Assembly: GCA_016286035.1 (NCBI GenBank)
Contig: JAEERY010000019.1
Location: 1-64,000, forward strand
Length of the DNA stretch: 64,000 nucleotides
Origin: Lachnospiraceae bacterium
GTDB taxonomy: Bacteria > Bacillota > Clostridia > Lachnospirales > Lachnospiraceae
Direction of reading: 5' to 3'
The notes beneath the pieces are model-generated. The model saw only the letters and a list, made by a program, of their open reading frames with translations, searched no databases and was not told the origin of the DNA. Positions 7,065-17,001 of this stretch are shown one piece after another (within the stretch, counting starts at the first letter, position 1; every line of letters begins with the position of its first letter). Both the position numbers and the translations under genes were made by a program.

Positions 7065-7613
7065 TCAGAGTTTCTTCATCATCCAGTATGCGTCCACATA
7101 CGTCCCGTCAGCATATTTCATGTTGTCGGGAAATCTTCCGTATTCCTCAAATCCAAGCTTTTTATACAGTTCGATGGCATTCTTGTTATCCGCTATCACT
7201 TCAAGCTCAGCCTGCTCATAACCTGTTTCTTTAGCGACCTTAAAGATCGTATTTAACATCATACTGCCTATACCCGCATCGCAGTATTCCTGATACAGCG
7301 CTATCGCAACATCACATCTGTGTCTGTATCTCTTATATCTTCCAACGCTCATAAGCGAGCAGTTTCCCACGTGTTTCCCATTAACGACAGCAATAAGGAG
7401 CAATGCTCTGTCATCGTCTATAACAGATTGTAAAAAGCTCTTCTCCTGTTCCACGGTAAGAGTTACTTCATCGGGTTCTCTTATAAGAAAAGGCGTTTCC
7501 TTTGTAGTGATCTTAAGATATCTTATCAGATCTTCGGCATCCGAAAGCTCGGCATTCCTTAAAACGACCTCTCTTCCTTTCTTGTCCTTTAGAGTTACAG
7601 GTCCGAATCTCAT
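7065..7613 (-). CDS. GNAT-family N-acetyltransferase
   Basis: A 182-residue GCN5-related acetyltransferase that would move an acetyl group from acetyl-CoA to an amine; the substrate is not evident. The region RCDVAIALYQEYCDAGIGSMM carries motif A (acetyl-CoA pyrophosphate loop), and the C-terminal DNKNAIELYKKLGFEEYGR is the usual motif B. The frame extends upstream to a TTG, but GGAG lies 9 bases before the ATG at 7613, so that start is taken. It is followed by the bidirectional terminator and preceded by tRNA-Trp, and seems to be a single gene. Confidence 0.88.
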   Translation of the reverse strand: MRFGPVTLKDKKGREVVLRNAELSDAEDLIRYLKITTKETPFLIREPDEVTLTVEQEKSFLQSVIDDDRALLLIAVVNGKHVGNCSLMSVGRYKRYRHRCDVAIALYQEYCDAGIGSMMLNTIFKVAKETGYEQAELEVIADNKNAIELYKKLGFEEYGRFPDNMKYADGTYVDAYWMMKKL

Positions 7614-7635
7614 AGTACACAACTCCTTTCAAAAC

Positions 7636-7666
7636 AAAAAACCCCGGAAAACTGTTTTCCGAGGTT
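7636..7666 (-). terminator. Terminator of tRNA-Trp
   Basis: Minus strand AACCTCGGAAAAC pairs with GTTTTCCGGGGTT, followed by TTTTTGTTTT. It lies immediately after tRNA-Trp and just before the GNAT ribosome-binding site. Confidence 0.8.
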
Positions 7667-7671
7667 TATCG

Positions 7672-7742
7672 CAGGGGATGAGAGAATCGAACTCCCACCA
7701 AAGGTTTTGGAGACCCCTATCATACCATTTGACCAATCCCCT
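7672..7742 (-). tRNA. tRNA-Trp (CCA)
   Basis: A 71-base cloverleaf on the minus strand: acceptor AGGGGAT/ATCCCCT, anticodon stem GGGGT/ACCTT with loop CTCCAAA (anticodon CCA), T-loop GTTCGATTC, discriminator G. The anticodon stem has two G-T wobble pairs. CCA is not encoded. Confidence 0.92.
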
Positions 7743-7770
7743 GTGCCTGAGCTTTTGCTCAACAAACGAT

Positions 7771-7799
7771 ATTATAACAAAGCATATTGAATAATGCAA
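7771..7799 (-). promoter_or_regulatory. Sigma-A promoter of tRNA-Trp
   Basis: TTGCAT (7794-7799), 17-base spacer, perfect TATAAT (7771-7776) on the minus strand, ending 28 bases before the tRNA. Confidence 0.85.
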
Positions 7800-7849
7800 G
7801 ACAATTTTTAAACTTTAATAAATCCTTCAATATGCGCGTCTTTAAGCTT

Positions 7850-9214
7850 TTAGATAACCTCTATCGCCTCGGCTATATTCCTGACACCACATACTTTTAT
7901 GCCCTTTATGTCCTTTAAGGCATCCAAACATCCGTAGGGCACTATACATGTTTTAAAACCAAGCTTCTTGGCTTCGTTAACCCTGCCTGCAGCCTGTGAC
8001 ACGGCTCTTACCTCACCGCTTAATCCAACCTCACCAAAAGCGATTGTTTTATCATCTATAGCCTTGTTTCTGTAGCTTGATATCACAGCAAGTACTATCC
8101 CTAGATCTATGGCAGGTTCTGTTATCTTTATGCCGCCTGCGATATTTACATATGCATCCTGATCCGAGAGCGGCATGTTAAGTCTCTTTTCCAGTACAGC
8201 CATAAGAAGATTAAGCCTATTGGTATCACTTCCCGCAGACTGTCTTTTTGGAAATCCGAAACTCGTTCTCGTGACAAGAGCCTGGATCTCTATGAGTATC
8301 GGTCTTGTGCCTTCCATGGAGCATGAAACTATGGATCCGCTTGAATCCTTGGGCTTGCCGTTAAGCATATATTCCGAAGGATTGGGGACCTCTATCAACC
8401 CGTCATTCTTCATCTCGAACACGCCTATCTCATTGGTGGAACCGAAACGGTTCTTCACCCCCCTGAGTATCCTGTATGAGGCATGTCTGTCGCCTTCAAA
8501 ATAAAGTACCGTATCCACCATATGTTCAAGTACTCTCGGACCCGCAACAGTCCCTTCCTTGGTCACATGTCCGACGATAAATACGCTGACACCGAGCTCC
8601 TTTGCTATACGCATCATAACAGCTGTAGCTTCCCTTACCTGTGATACGCTTCCCGCCGCAGAACCGATCTCCTCATCATACATAGTCTGAATGGAATCTA
8701 TTACGACAACCTCGGGTTTCGTTCTTTTTATCACTTCTTCTATGACGGTAAGATTGGTCTCGCACAAAAGCTTAAGACTCTCATTCATGTCACCGATCCT
8801 TACCGCTCTTAGCTTTATCTGTCTTAAGCTCTCTTCTCCCGATACATACAGCACGTTTCTGCCTGCATTTGAAAGTTTCCTGCATACCTGCAAAAGAAGC
8901 GTCGATTTGCCTATTCCTGGATCTCCTCCGACAAGAGTTAAAGAACCTGCTACTATCCCGCCTCCAAGGACTCTGTCGAGCTCATTAATACCGATGATAG
9001 TCCTTTCTTCTTCCTTCATATCTATTTCATCAAATGAGACAGGCTTTGCTTCACTGCGTGTGATCCTTCCGCTACGGGAAGAGATCAGTTTTTTATCAAC
9101 CTTTTCTTCAACGAGACTGTTCCAGGCTTTGCATGCCGGACACTGTCCCATCCATTTGGCTGATTCGTATCCGCATTCATTACAAAAATAAACAAGAGTA
9201 TCCTTCTTTGCCAA
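7850..9214 (-). CDS. radA: DNA repair protein RadA (TTG start)
   Basis: RadA is a RecA-like helicase that promotes branch migration during recombinational repair. The 454-residue protein has the N-terminal four-Cys zinc finger (CNEC...CPAC), Walker A GDPGIGKST at about 97-105, the RadA signature KNRFG at about 254-258 and a Lon-protease-like C-terminal domain. The frame opens at a GTG eight codons earlier, but AGGAG fits a TTG at 9214, giving MAKKDTLVYF, the normal family N-terminus. It is the last gene in the long same-strand run that includes clpC; clpC and radA are neighbours in many Firmicutes. Confidence 0.96.
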   Translation of the reverse strand: MAKKDTLVYFCNECGYESAKWMGQCPACKAWNSLVEEKVDKKLISSRSGRITRSEAKPVSFDEIDMKEEERTIIGINELDRVLGGGIVAGSLTLVGGDPGIGKSTLLLQVCRKLSNAGRNVLYVSGEESLRQIKLRAVRIGDMNESLKLLCETNLTVIEEVIKRTKPEVVVIDSIQTMYDEEIGSAAGSVSQVREATAVMMRIAKELGVSVFIVGHVTKEGTVAGPRVLEHMVDTVLYFEGDRHASYRILRGVKNRFGSTNEIGVFEMKNDGLIEVPNPSEYMLNGKPKDSSGSIVSCSMEGTRPILIEIQALVTRTSFGFPKRQSAGSDTNRLNLLMAVLEKRLNMPLSDQDAYVNIAGGIKITEPAIDLGIVLAVISSYRNKAIDDKTIAFGEVGLSGEVRAVSQAAGRVNEAKKLGFKTCIVPYGCLDALKDIKGIKVCGVRNIAEAIEVI

Positions 9215-9261
9215 TTCCTTCGTTTCTCCTATGATCACAAATCTGGCTGTATATTGAAATG

Positions 9262-9285
9262 CCCATCTGCTTAAACAGATGGGCG
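9262..9285 (-). terminator. Hairpin between the 9302-9712 gene and radA
   Basis: GCCCATCTG and CAGATGGGC (9262-9270 and 9277-9285) form a perfect 9-base stem. The following minus-strand sequence ATTTCAATA is only moderately T-rich, so it may be a weak terminator that lets some transcripts into radA. Confidence 0.55.
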
Positions 9286-9301
9286 ATTATTCAATGCTAC
9301 T

Positions 9302-9712
9302 TTATTTCTTTATTACAACTTTTTTCTTTCCGCTACTCAAGTCAAGGCTGAAGTTTAACTTACCCCCGAGGTTAGTCTTTACCTTGCCAACACTTGTTTC
9401 ATCAACAAAAACCTCGTATTCCGTCTCATCTTCAAGACCTACGGTTATCTGTGCATCCTCGTCTGCTTTGCCCTCAACAGAAAACTCAACCCCGTCAGCA
9501 TTCTCTGTGAAGCCATATACACTGGTTCCCGGAACGGATTCATATACGAACATGCCGTTCTTCTCGAGCTTTGTGATCTCATTGAAGGTCTTAACCTTCA
9601 TAAGGTTACCGTCGTAAGGGAAATCCTCAACCTTGGACTTCTGCGGCAAAGTGTAATCACCAAAGCTCAAAGAGTTGTCACTCTCAACCGTTATTAAATT
9701 TTTTGCTGCCAT
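9302..9712 (-). CDS. Conserved Lachnospiraceae protein of unknown function
   Basis: A 136-residue acidic protein without signal peptide or membrane segment. The N-terminal half (SLSFGDYTLPQKSKVEDF, then KVKTFNEITKLEKNGMFVYE) and a C-terminal beta-rich half ending KKKVVIKK suggest a small two-part all-beta fold. Similar proteins are common in Lachnospiraceae and are sometimes labelled endosialidase; nothing here supports that activity, so no function is given. A GGAGG lies 7 bases before ATG. A TATAAT-like -10 upstream of it, within the gap after clpC, suggests it can be transcribed on its own. Confidence 0.82.
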   Translation of the reverse strand: MAAKNLITVESDNSLSFGDYTLPQKSKVEDFPYDGNLMKVKTFNEITKLEKNGMFVYESVPGTSVYGFTENADGVEFSVEGKADEDAQITVGLEDETEYEVFVDETSVGKVKTNLGGKLNFSLDLSSGKKKVVIKK

Positions 9713-9794
9713 TTGCTTACCTCCGTATCAGTCAACAGACGTTTTATCTGCCTGCAACCTACATATAAATTATAACCGATTGTGAGATAAAAAA

Positions 9795-12230
9795 CTATAC
9801 TTTGTTAAAAATGATCTTCTTATCTTTAACGCCTACCTTAACATTATCACCAGGCTGGATATTCTTAAGAAGTATCTGTTCTGCCAGGTTATCTTCTATC
9901 TCTGTCTGAATGGCTCTCTTAAGGGGTCTTGCACCCATCTTGAGATTGGTATATTTCTCCACGATGAACTTCTTGACGGCAGGCGATATGGAAAGCTTTA
10001 TATCCATCTGCTCTCTGCATCTGTCAGTAAGATTTTTGGACAAAAGCGTTACAATTGAATGCATGTCATCATTTGTCAGTGCATGGAATACCATGATGTC
10101 ATCGATACGGTTAATGAATTCGGGCTTAAACATACGCTTAACCTCTTCCATTACCGCCTCTTTCATCTTCTCGTAATCTCTCTGAGCATCATTCTTGCTT
10201 GCAAAGCCAAGATTCTTGGGTTCCATTATCCTCATGGCACCCGCATTGCTCGTCATGATTATAACAGTATTCTTGAAGGAAACCTTTCTTCCCTTGGAGT
10301 CTGTGATATGACCGTCATCAAGTACCTGTAAAAGTATGTTGAAAACATCCGGATGAGCTTTTTCTATCTCATCGAATAAAACAACACTGTAAGGATTCTG
10401 TCTGATCTTATCAGATAACTGTCCGCCATCATCATGTCCGACATATCCCGGAGGTGAACCTATCATCTTGGAAACCGAATGACTCTCCATGTATTCCGAC
10501 ATATCTACACGGATAAGAGCATCCTCCGAACCAAACATAGCTTCAGCAAGAGCTTTTGAAAGCTCTGTTTTACCAACACCGGTAGGACCCAAGAACAGGA
10601 ACGAACCGATGGGTCTCTTGGGATCCTGCAAACCGACTCTTCCTCTTCTCATAGCCTTTGATATGGCATCGACAGCCTCATTCTGGCCTATGACTCTCTT
10701 ATGCAGAATACTCTCAAGTTTGAGTAATCTGTCTGTTTCTTTCTCACTTAATTTGGCAACAGGGATCTTTGTCCATGCAGATACCGCTTCCGCGATATCC
10801 TCTTCGGTTACCACGTACTGCTTTTTGCTGTATTTCTTTGATTCCTGTACTTTTACCTTATCGAGTTTCTTTATAAGCTCGTCTTCTGTTCTCTTTAGCT
10901 CTCCGGCCTGTGCAAATGCCTCAAGCTTTATCGCATTTTCGATCTGCGAATCTATCTTTCTTATTTCTTCCTCGATCTCATTTACCTTAGATGAAGTATG
11001 TGCGGTAAACAGTCTCACTGCACTTGATGCCTCATCGATAAGATCTATGGCCTTATCAGGAAGATTTCTGTCATTGATATATCTTGCAGACAGTCTTACT
11101 GCCGCTTCAATTGCCGATCCAAGGATGGTAACCTTATGATGCTCTTCGTACTTGTGAGCTATTCCCTTTAAGATACGTATAGCCTCTTCCTCGGAAGGCT
11201 CTTCAACCGTTATCGGCTGGAAACGTCTCTCAAGCGCAGCATCTTTTTCGATATACTTTCTGTATTCAACAAGAGTGGTGGCACCTATAAGCTGGATCTC
11301 TCCTCTGCTCAAGCTTGGCTTTAGTATGTTGGAAGCATCTATTGCACCCTCGGCTCCACCCGCTCCTATCAGTGTATGAAGCTCATCAAGGAACAGAAGC
11401 ACGTTACCGTCATCGATAACCTCCTTCATGACCTTTTTGATCCTCTCCTCGAATTCTCCTCTATACTTGGAACCTGCGACCATACCCGAAAGATCGAGTG
11501 TCAGAACCCTCTTATTCTTAACGGTATCAGGCACTTCACCTGCCACAATGCGCTGAGCAAGTCCTTCTACTATGGCAGTCTTACCGACACCGGGTTCACC
11601 GACAAGACAGGGATTGTTCTTAACTCTCCTGCTTAAGATCTGGATCATTCGGCTGATCTCACCTTCCCTGCCTATAACAGGATCAAGCTTCCCTTCTGAG
11701 GCAAGCTTGGTAAGATCTCTGCTGTATTGATCGAGCATGGATGTGCCGTTCTTCTTGGCAGGCTTGATCGGCAGATCCTCTTTGTAAAGATTGCCGTCTT
11801 CCCCCATGGAGATAAGCGTCTCGGCATAAACCTTGGGCAGATTCACACCCATGGTTATCAAAAGTCTGGCTGCGACATTTTCGCCTTCCTTTATGATTGC
11901 GAGCAGTATATGCTCCGAACCGATCATATCGGAATTAAATCTGTCAGCCTGCCTTGATGCCTCTTCAAGCACCATCATTGCTCTCGGCGAAAAACCATCA
12001 CGCTCGGCAATGGCCGCTCCGCCGTCAGGTGCGACAAAATCGCGCACCAGCTCCTCGATCGTATCCAGCTTGGCTCCGTTGTTTATCAGAACTCTTGCTG
12101 CAAGGCCCTCTCCCTCCTTAATGAGTCCAAGGAGTATATGCTCTGTGCCCACATACGACTGATGGAGATTCTTTGCATATTTTTTTGCATGCTTTAATGC
12201 GATCTTCGCATTCTCGGTGTATTCTTTCAT
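9795..12230 (-). CDS. clpC: ATP-dependent Clp protease ATPase subunit ClpC
   Basis: ClpC is the Hsp100 unfoldase that feeds proteins to ClpP. The 811 residues match the usual length: two Clp N-repeats (about 1-145), first AAA+ module with GEPGVGKT and [10 protein letters not shown], a middle domain with a UVR-like coiled region ([23 protein letters not shown]), a second AAA+ module with [14 protein letters not shown], and the C-terminal D2-small domain. The start codon follows the SH3 gene stop by only 9 bases and has no clear Shine-Dalgarno, which suggests translational coupling. The usual ctsR-mcsA-mcsB partners are not beside it, so its regulation here probably differs from Bacillus. Confidence 0.97.
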   Translation of the reverse strand: MKEYTENAKIALKHAKKYAKNLHQSYVGTEHILLGLIKEGEGLAARVLINNGAKLDTIEELVRDFVAPDGGAAIAERDGFSPRAMMVLEEASRQADRFNSDMIGSEHILLAIIKEGENVAARLLITMGVNLPKVYAETLISMGEDGNLYKEDLPIKPAKKNGTSMLDQYSRDLTKLASEGKLDPVIGREGEISRMIQILSRRVKNNPCLVGEPGVGKTAIVEGLAQRIVAGEVPDTVKNKRVLTLDLSGMVAGSKYRGEFEERIKKVMKEVIDDGNVLLFLDELHTLIGAGGAEGAIDASNILKPSLSRGEIQLIGATTLVEYRKYIEKDAALERRFQPITVEEPSEEEAIRILKGIAHKYEEHHKVTILGSAIEAAVRLSARYINDRNLPDKAIDLIDEASSAVRLFTAHTSSKVNEIEEEIRKIDSQIENAIKLEAFAQAGELKRTEDELIKKLDKVKVQESKKYSKKQYVVTEEDIAEAVSAWTKIPVAKLSEKETDRLLKLESILHKRVIGQNEAVDAISKAMRRGRVGLQDPKRPIGSFLFLGPTGVGKTELSKALAEAMFGSEDALIRVDMSEYMESHSVSKMIGSPPGYVGHDDGGQLSDKIRQNPYSVVLFDEIEKAHPDVFNILLQVLDDGHITDSKGRKVSFKNTVIIMTSNAGAMRIMEPKNLGFASKNDAQRDYEKMKEAVMEEVKRMFKPEFINRIDDIMVFHALTNDDMHSIVTLLSKNLTDRCREQMDIKLSISPAVKKFIVEKYTNLKMGARPLKRAIQTEIEDNLAEQILLKNIQPGDNVKVGVKDKKIIFNKV

Positions 12231-12239
12231 AAAAACAGA

Positions 12240-13472
12240 TTATTTATCTATATCCAGGAATTCAAACTCCATGTCATCATCGATATCTAAGAAGTTCTTA
12301 GACTGCCATGCTTCTTTCCTGTCAGCCTGAAGCGCTTTTGAAGGCTTTGTTATAGCTGATGCCTTCTTGGGCTTATTCTTCTTGGTAACGATCTTTATAT
12401 CCTCGTCAGGCTCCTCTACAGCAACAGTAGCTCTTGTGGAAGAAGAAACACGTACAGGTTCGGGTTCTTCCTCATCATCTGCCTCATAAGTATCCTCTTC
12501 ATCTTCCCAGTCCTCATAAGAATCCTTCAATCTGAACAGAAGGATAACTACTGCGATAAGGAGGATGAATATAACAACTCCCATTGCTATGATGATCTTC
12601 TTAAGCTTTGCAGAATCCGCACTGTCAGATGTCTGCATGGTCTGGCTCTGCTGCATTACCGCATTGATATTGTCGATACTCTGACGTGTGCCCTTTATAT
12701 GATCATAAAGATACCATGTATCAACACCGTCATTGTTAGGCTCATACTTAAGCTCATAATCACTGTTAGGAGCTGTAACAGGTGCTGCTGTTTCGGTTTC
12801 CTCAACATCTGTTTCTTCTGTTTCTGCAATATCTTCGCCTTCACCTTCTGATTCTACAGAAGTGTTTACATAGTCGGATCTGATAAATCCGCTTACTCCG
12901 TCATAGCTTATCTGATACCAAACCTTGCCGTCGCTTCCCGTAGCCTGGCCTGTAATGCTTAATGCCTGGCCTGATTCGGCTGTAGCTTTTTTGTTAGACT
13001 TTGTTGATGCAGCTTCTCTTACACTTACCGCATCGGTGGTAACACCGCTTGTGAACTCACAGGGTTCTACCGTTGTTGTCGTAACTTCGGTAACTGTTTC
13101 AGTTTCTGTCTGTGTTTCCTGTTTTGTTTCCTTTTTCTCGGAAGAAGATGAAGATGATGACTCCGTAGAGATATCACCGCTTACATCACTGACAAGATCC
13201 GCTCTTATATATCCGGTAGTATTTCCGTCAACGTATACCTTGTACCATGTATATCCGTCTGAGTCCTTTGTAGATGAGAGAACATCAAGTTTGCTTCCCT
13301 TTACCGTACTTCCGACTACCTCGGCAGATGTACTGGCCGTCTGTCTGATCTTTGCCGCATCCGCTGAAACCTTACATGTTCCTGCAGCAAGCGCACCAAA
13401 CGCACCTACATATATGGCTGTCGTAACGACAGTCACCGCAAGTATGCTTCTAACTGCTCTTTTTAATCCCAT
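12240..13472 (-). CDS. Membrane protein with two bacterial SH3 domains
   Basis: A 410-residue protein with an N-terminal hydrophobic segment ending LAAGT (signal peptide or anchor), an SH3b domain (about 38-95), a serine/glutamate/threonine-rich linker, a second SH3b domain (about 145-205), another low-complexity linker, a second membrane span (about 280-305, KIIIAMGVVIFILLIAVVILL) and a highly acidic cytoplasmic tail. SH3b domains usually bind peptidoglycan or other wall polymers, so an envelope sensor or tether is likely, but no enzyme domain is present. AAAGGG lies 9 bases before ATG at 13472, 4 bases after purD. It is coupled to clpC downstream. Confidence 0.85.
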   Translation of the reverse strand: MGLKRAVRSILAVTVVTTAIYVGAFGALAAGTCKVSADAAKIRQTASTSAEVVGSTVKGSKLDVLSSTKDSDGYTWYKVYVDGNTTGYIRADLVSDVSGDISTESSSSSSSEKKETKQETQTETETVTEVTTTTVEPCEFTSGVTTDAVSVREAASTKSNKKATAESGQALSITGQATGSDGKVWYQISYDGVSGFIRSDYVNTSVESEGEGEDIAETEETDVEETETAAPVTAPNSDYELKYEPNNDGVDTWYLYDHIKGTRQSIDNINAVMQQSQTMQTSDSADSAKLKKIIIAMGVVIFILLIAVVILLFRLKDSYEDWEDEEDTYEADDEEEPEPVRVSSSTRATVAVEEPDEDIKIVTKKNKPKKASAITKPSKALQADRKEAWQSKNFLDIDDDMEFEFLDIDK

Positions 13473-13476
13473 TTTC

Positions 13477-14760
13477 CTAATCCCTTTCTGCTTCATCTAT
13501 CGCTTTACCAATATCGCTTCTCATATATTTATTGTCAAATTCGACCCACTTTGTGGCTTCATAGGCTTTTGCTCTTGCCTCTTTAAGGTCTTTACCTACA
13601 GCAGTCACGCCTAATACTCTACCACCATTTGTCACTATTTGTCCATTACTTTCCTTTGTACCGGCATGGAAACAGTAATAATCCTCTTTGCCATCAAAGT
13701 TCTCAAGCCCTGTTATTACCTTGCCTTTTTCATAAGAGACAGGATATCCTTCGCTTGCTAAGACTACGCATACAGCAGCATTGTCTTCAAACTGAAGATC
13801 TATCTTGTCAAGTGTTCCGTCTATGCATGCATCCACAACATCCATTATATCGTTTTTCTGTCTGCATAAAACAACCTGTGCTTCGGGATCTCCGAAACGT
13901 GCGTTGTACTCGAGTACTCTGGGTCCCTTTTCGGTTAACATAAGTCCGAAGAAAATGATCCCCTTAAACGGTCTTCCTTCTGCAGCCATTGCATCAACAG
14001 TCGGCTGATATATATATTTCTGACAGAAGTCATCAACCTCTTTTGTATAGAAGGGGCTGGGTGAGAAATTACCCATACCTCCTGTATTAAGACCCTGATC
14101 CCCGTCAAGAGCTCTCTTGTGATCCTGAGCCGATGTCATGGTCTTTATGGTCTTTCCGTCTACATAAGAGAGAACCGAAACCTCTCTTCCTGTCATAAAC
14201 TCTTCAACGACCATCTTATTGCCTGAGTCACCGAAATGCTTATCAAGCATTATCTCTTTTACTCCCGCTTTTGCCTCTTCAAGTGTATTGCAGATAAGAA
14301 CTCCCTTTCCAAGTGCAAGTCCGTCTGCTTTAAGTACTATGGGCATGTCAACAGTCTCAAGATATTCAAGAGCCTTGTCGGCATCGTCAAATGTCTCATA
14401 AGCTGCTGTCGGGATGTTGTATTTCTTCATAAGATCCTTTGAGAAAGCCTTGCTTCCTTCGAGGATAGCAGCATTCTTTCTGGGGCCGAAAGTCCTGAAG
14501 CCTTCTGCTTCCAGAATATCAACAAGTCCGCCTACAAGCGGATCATCCGGAGCCACAAATACAAGATCGGGATTTACTTTCTTTGCATAAGCTACGATCT
14601 TATCAAACTCCATTGCTCCTATTGAAGTATCGCATTCCGCTATCTGAGCGATCCCCGCATTACCGGGAACGCAATAAATCTTATCAACTCTCTTACTCTT
14701 TTTCATGCTCACGGCTATGGCATGCTCTCTTCCGCCGCCGCCAATTATCAGTACTTTCAC
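13477..14760 (-). CDS. purD: Phosphoribosylamine-glycine ligase (GTG start)
   Basis: PurD makes glycinamide ribonucleotide, the second step of purine synthesis, from phosphoribosylamine, glycine and ATP. The 427-residue ATP-grasp protein begins VKVLIIGGGGREHAIA, and includes KADGLALGKGV and ARFGDPEAQ, all family signatures. GGGAGG lies 5 bases before GTG at 14760; the upstream in-frame ATG lacks a site. It follows purN by 24 bases in the order purE-purM-purN-purD, and its stop is 4 bases before the SH3 gene start. Confidence 0.97.
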   Translation of the reverse strand: MKVLIIGGGGREHAIAVSMKKSKRVDKIYCVPGNAGIAQIAECDTSIGAMEFDKIVAYAKKVNPDLVFVAPDDPLVGGLVDILEAEGFRTFGPRKNAAILEGSKAFSKDLMKKYNIPTAAYETFDDADKALEYLETVDMPIVLKADGLALGKGVLICNTLEEAKAGVKEIMLDKHFGDSGNKMVVEEFMTGREVSVLSYVDGKTIKTMTSAQDHKRALDGDQGLNTGGMGNFSPSPFYTKEVDDFCQKYIYQPTVDAMAAEGRPFKGIIFFGLMLTEKGPRVLEYNARFGDPEAQVVLCRQKNDIMDVVDACIDGTLDKIDLQFEDNAAVCVVLASEGYPVSYEKGKVITGLENFDGKEDYYCFHAGTKESNGQIVTNGGRVLGVTAVGKDLKEARAKAYEATKWVEFDNKYMRSDIGKAIDEAERD

Positions 14761-14784
14761 TTGAACCTCCCTGATATACACTTA

Positions 14785-15414
14785 TTAAATGTTCTTTATA
14801 AAAACCTTACCGTCTGTTACTTCAAGTCTGCCATTTGCAAAAAGATCGATCGCTTTGGGAAGTATCTCCCATTCAGCCTGTTCCATGACTCTTTGCTGTA
14901 ATACCTTGGGTGTATCACCCTGCATAACTTCAACTGCTTTCTGCAAAATGATAGGTCCCGTATCGGTACCTTCATCCACAAAGTGCGCCGTTGCTCCGGT
15001 AACCTTGACACCTCTTTCAAGCACAGCCTCGTGAACCTTAAGTCCATAGTATCCCTTACCGCAAAATGACGGTATGAGAGACGGATGGATATTTATGATC
15101 TTATCCTTGAATTCCTTAACAAACTCTTCCGGGATGTTTACTAGAAAACCTGCCAGTACAACAAGTCCGGGCTTCCAGGCTTTGACCGTTTCCAAAAGAG
15201 CTTTGTTAAACTCCTGTCTCGTCTCAAAATCCTTTGGAGAAACAACCTTTGCATCGATACCTGCATTCTTAGCTCTTTCGATAGCCTTGACGCCGTAATT
15301 GTTTGATATCACACCCGCTATCCTTACGCCGGTGATCTCTTTCGATGCAACCTTGTCTATTATGGCCTGGAGATTTGTACCTCCTCCCGAAACACAGACA
15401 ACAATATCTAACAT
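14785..15414 (-). CDS. purN: Phosphoribosylglycinamide formyltransferase
   Basis: PurN transfers a formyl group from 10-formyl-tetrahydrofolate to GAR, the third step of purine synthesis. The 209 residues begin with the nucleotide loop [13 protein letters not shown] and contain the catalytic [11 protein letters not shown] segment and the [13 protein letters not shown] motif with the expected His and Asp. The start overlaps the end of purM by 7 bases, with GGAG 7 bases upstream, so translation is probably coupled. Confidence 0.97.
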   Translation of the reverse strand: MLDIVVCVSGGGTNLQAIIDKVASKEITGVRIAGVISNNYGVKAIERAKNAGIDAKVVSPKDFETRQEFNKALLETVKAWKPGLVVLAGFLVNIPEEFVKEFKDKIINIHPSLIPSFCGKGYYGLKVHEAVLERGVKVTGATAHFVDEGTDTGPIILQKAVEVMQGDTPKVLQQRVMEQAEWEILPKAIDLFANGRLEVTDGKVFIKNI

Positions 15415-16433
15415 AAGGTCACTCCCTTTTCTCCCTCTGTGATCTCACCGACAATATAGGGCTTGTCGCCTGCCGATGCAAACGCTTCCATAGCTTTGTC
15501 AGCCTCCGCTTTGTCTACAGCTATGACCATTCCGAGTCCCATATTGAAGGTATTGTACATCATATCCTCATCAAGATCTGCTTTGTTCTTCATCAGTGTA
15601 AAGATCGGAGGAACGGGATATGAATCCTTCTTGATAACCGCACGTGTTCCTTCTTTTAACATACGGGGAACATTCTCATAGAATCCTCCGCCAGTGATAT
15701 GACTGCAGGCTTTTAATTTAACACCTGCATCTGAGGCTGCCTTGAGTGCCTTCACATATATCCTTGTGGGCTCGATAAGAACATCTCCGAGCTTGCCGCC
15801 AAGTTCATCATAGTATGTATCCAGGCTTTCTTTTGTCATATCGAACACTTTGCGGACCAGCGAGAATCCGTTGCTGTGAACTCCGCTCGAAGCAAGACCT
15901 ATAAGAACATCTCCGGCCTTAAGATCGTTTCCTGTTATGATATCCTTCTCATCAACGATTCCTACTGCGAATCCCGCAAGATCGTATTCGTCCTCGGGCA
16001 TGAGTCCGGGATGCTCAGCCGTCTCACCGCCTATAAGAGCGCATCCTGCCTGTTTGCATCCTTCGGCAACTCCCTTTACGATAGCTGCTATCTTCTCGGG
16101 ATAGTTCTTTCCGCATGCTATATAATCCAGGAAAAACAAAGGCTCGCCGCCACCGCAGACTATATCGTTCACACACATAGCAACAGCATCTATACCGATG
16201 GTGTCATGTTTGTCCATTAAAAATGCGAGCTTAACCTTCGTTCCGCATCCGTCTGTTCCGGATACCAGTGTAGGCTTTTCCATTGATTTAAACTTCTCCA
16301 TGGAAAACGCTCCGGCGAATCCTCCCAATCCACCGATGACCTCAGGTCTGTTTGTCTCCTTGACAAAGCCCTTGATCAGCTCAACCGACTTGTAGCCTGC
16401 TTCAATATCAACTCCGGCCTTTTTGTAATCCAT
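15408..16433 (-). CDS. purM: Phosphoribosylformylglycinamidine cyclo-ligase
   Basis: PurM closes the imidazole ring, making AIR from FGAM with ATP. The 341-residue product has the family segments [17 protein letters not shown] at the N-terminus, [25 protein letters not shown] and [15 protein letters not shown], and [13 protein letters not shown]. It follows purE by 19 bases with GGAG 6 bases before ATG. The next enzyme of the branch, purE, is directly upstream, but purF, purL, purC, purB, purH and purK are not in the window. Confidence 0.98.
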   Translation of the reverse strand: MDYKKAGVDIEAGYKSVELIKGFVKETNRPEVIGGLGGFAGAFSMEKFKSMEKPTLVSGTDGCGTKVKLAFLMDKHDTIGIDAVAMCVNDIVCGGGEPLFFLDYIACGKNYPEKIAAIVKGVAEGCKQAGCALIGGETAEHPGLMPEDEYDLAGFAVGIVDEKDIITGNDLKAGDVLIGLASSGVHSNGFSLVRKVFDMTKESLDTYYDELGGKLGDVLIEPTRIYVKALKAASDAGVKLKACSHITGGGFYENVPRMLKEGTRAVIKKDSYPVPPIFTLMKNKADLDEDMMYNTFNMGLGMVIAVDKAEADKAMEAFASAGDKPYIVGEITEGEKGVTLC

Positions 16434-16452
16434 AATCGTCTCCTTTGATAAT

Positions 16453-16959
16453 CTATTTGTTGTAATTCTTGTATCCGACTTCAGAAAGCTTTGCGTCTTT
16501 TGCTCCGACCTGCTCTCTTAATTCTTCCTTGTAATCCTTAAGCTTCTTTAAAAGAGCTTTGTCCGATGTAGCAAGTATCTTTGCTGCCAGTATACCCGCA
16601 TTGGCTCCACCGTTTATAGCTACCGTAGCTACCGGTATTCCGCTGGGCATCTGAACAATGGAGTAAAGTGAATCCTTGCCTCCAAGGCTCGTTGTATGCA
16701 TGGGAACGCCGATTACCGGAAGCGGAAAGATCGCCGCACACATACCCGGCAGATGAGCAGCCATTCCTGCACCTGCTATTATAACCTTATATCCTCTGTC
16801 CTCGGCACTGTTCGCATAGTTAAAGAACTCCTGAGGCTCCCTGTGTGCCGATATGATGTTCATATCATATGTGATCCCGAATCTGTCAAGCATCTCCGCA
16901 GCCTTTGACATGACTGCCATATCCGAATCACTTCCCATTACTATTCCAACCTGTGGCAT
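16453..16959 (-). CDS. purE: N5-carboxyaminoimidazole ribonucleotide mutase
   Basis: PurE converts N5-CAIR to CAIR in purine synthesis. The 168-residue protein has the class I signature [23 protein letters not shown] and [13 protein letters not shown]. No purK is adjacent. GGAG lies 6 bases before the ATG. It is the first of the four pur genes and follows the M29 aminopeptidase gene by 42 bases without a visible terminator, so it may be carried on the pyrF-pyrE transcript. Confidence 0.96.
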   Translation of the reverse strand: MPQVGIVMGSDSDMAVMSKAAEMLDRFGITYDMNIISAHREPQEFFNYANSAEDRGYKVIIAGAGMAAHLPGMCAAIFPLPVIGVPMHTTSLGGKDSLYSIVQMPSGIPVATVAINGGANAGILAAKILATSDKALLKKLKDYKEELREQVGAKDAKLSEVGYKNYNK

Positions 16960-17001
16960 AATACTCTCCTTTCGTAACCTTTGCTTATGTTTCCCCTGTT
17001 A

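Noticed and set aside
10489-11139. 216-residue plus-strand ORF opposite clpC
   Set aside because: Antisense to the AAA+ domains of clpC, with no start signal; a product of codon bias.
12925-13614. 229-residue plus-strand ORF opposite the SH3 and purD genes
   Set aside because: It is antisense to two well supported genes, has no ribosome-binding site and reflects low-complexity Ser/Thr/Glu codons on the other strand.
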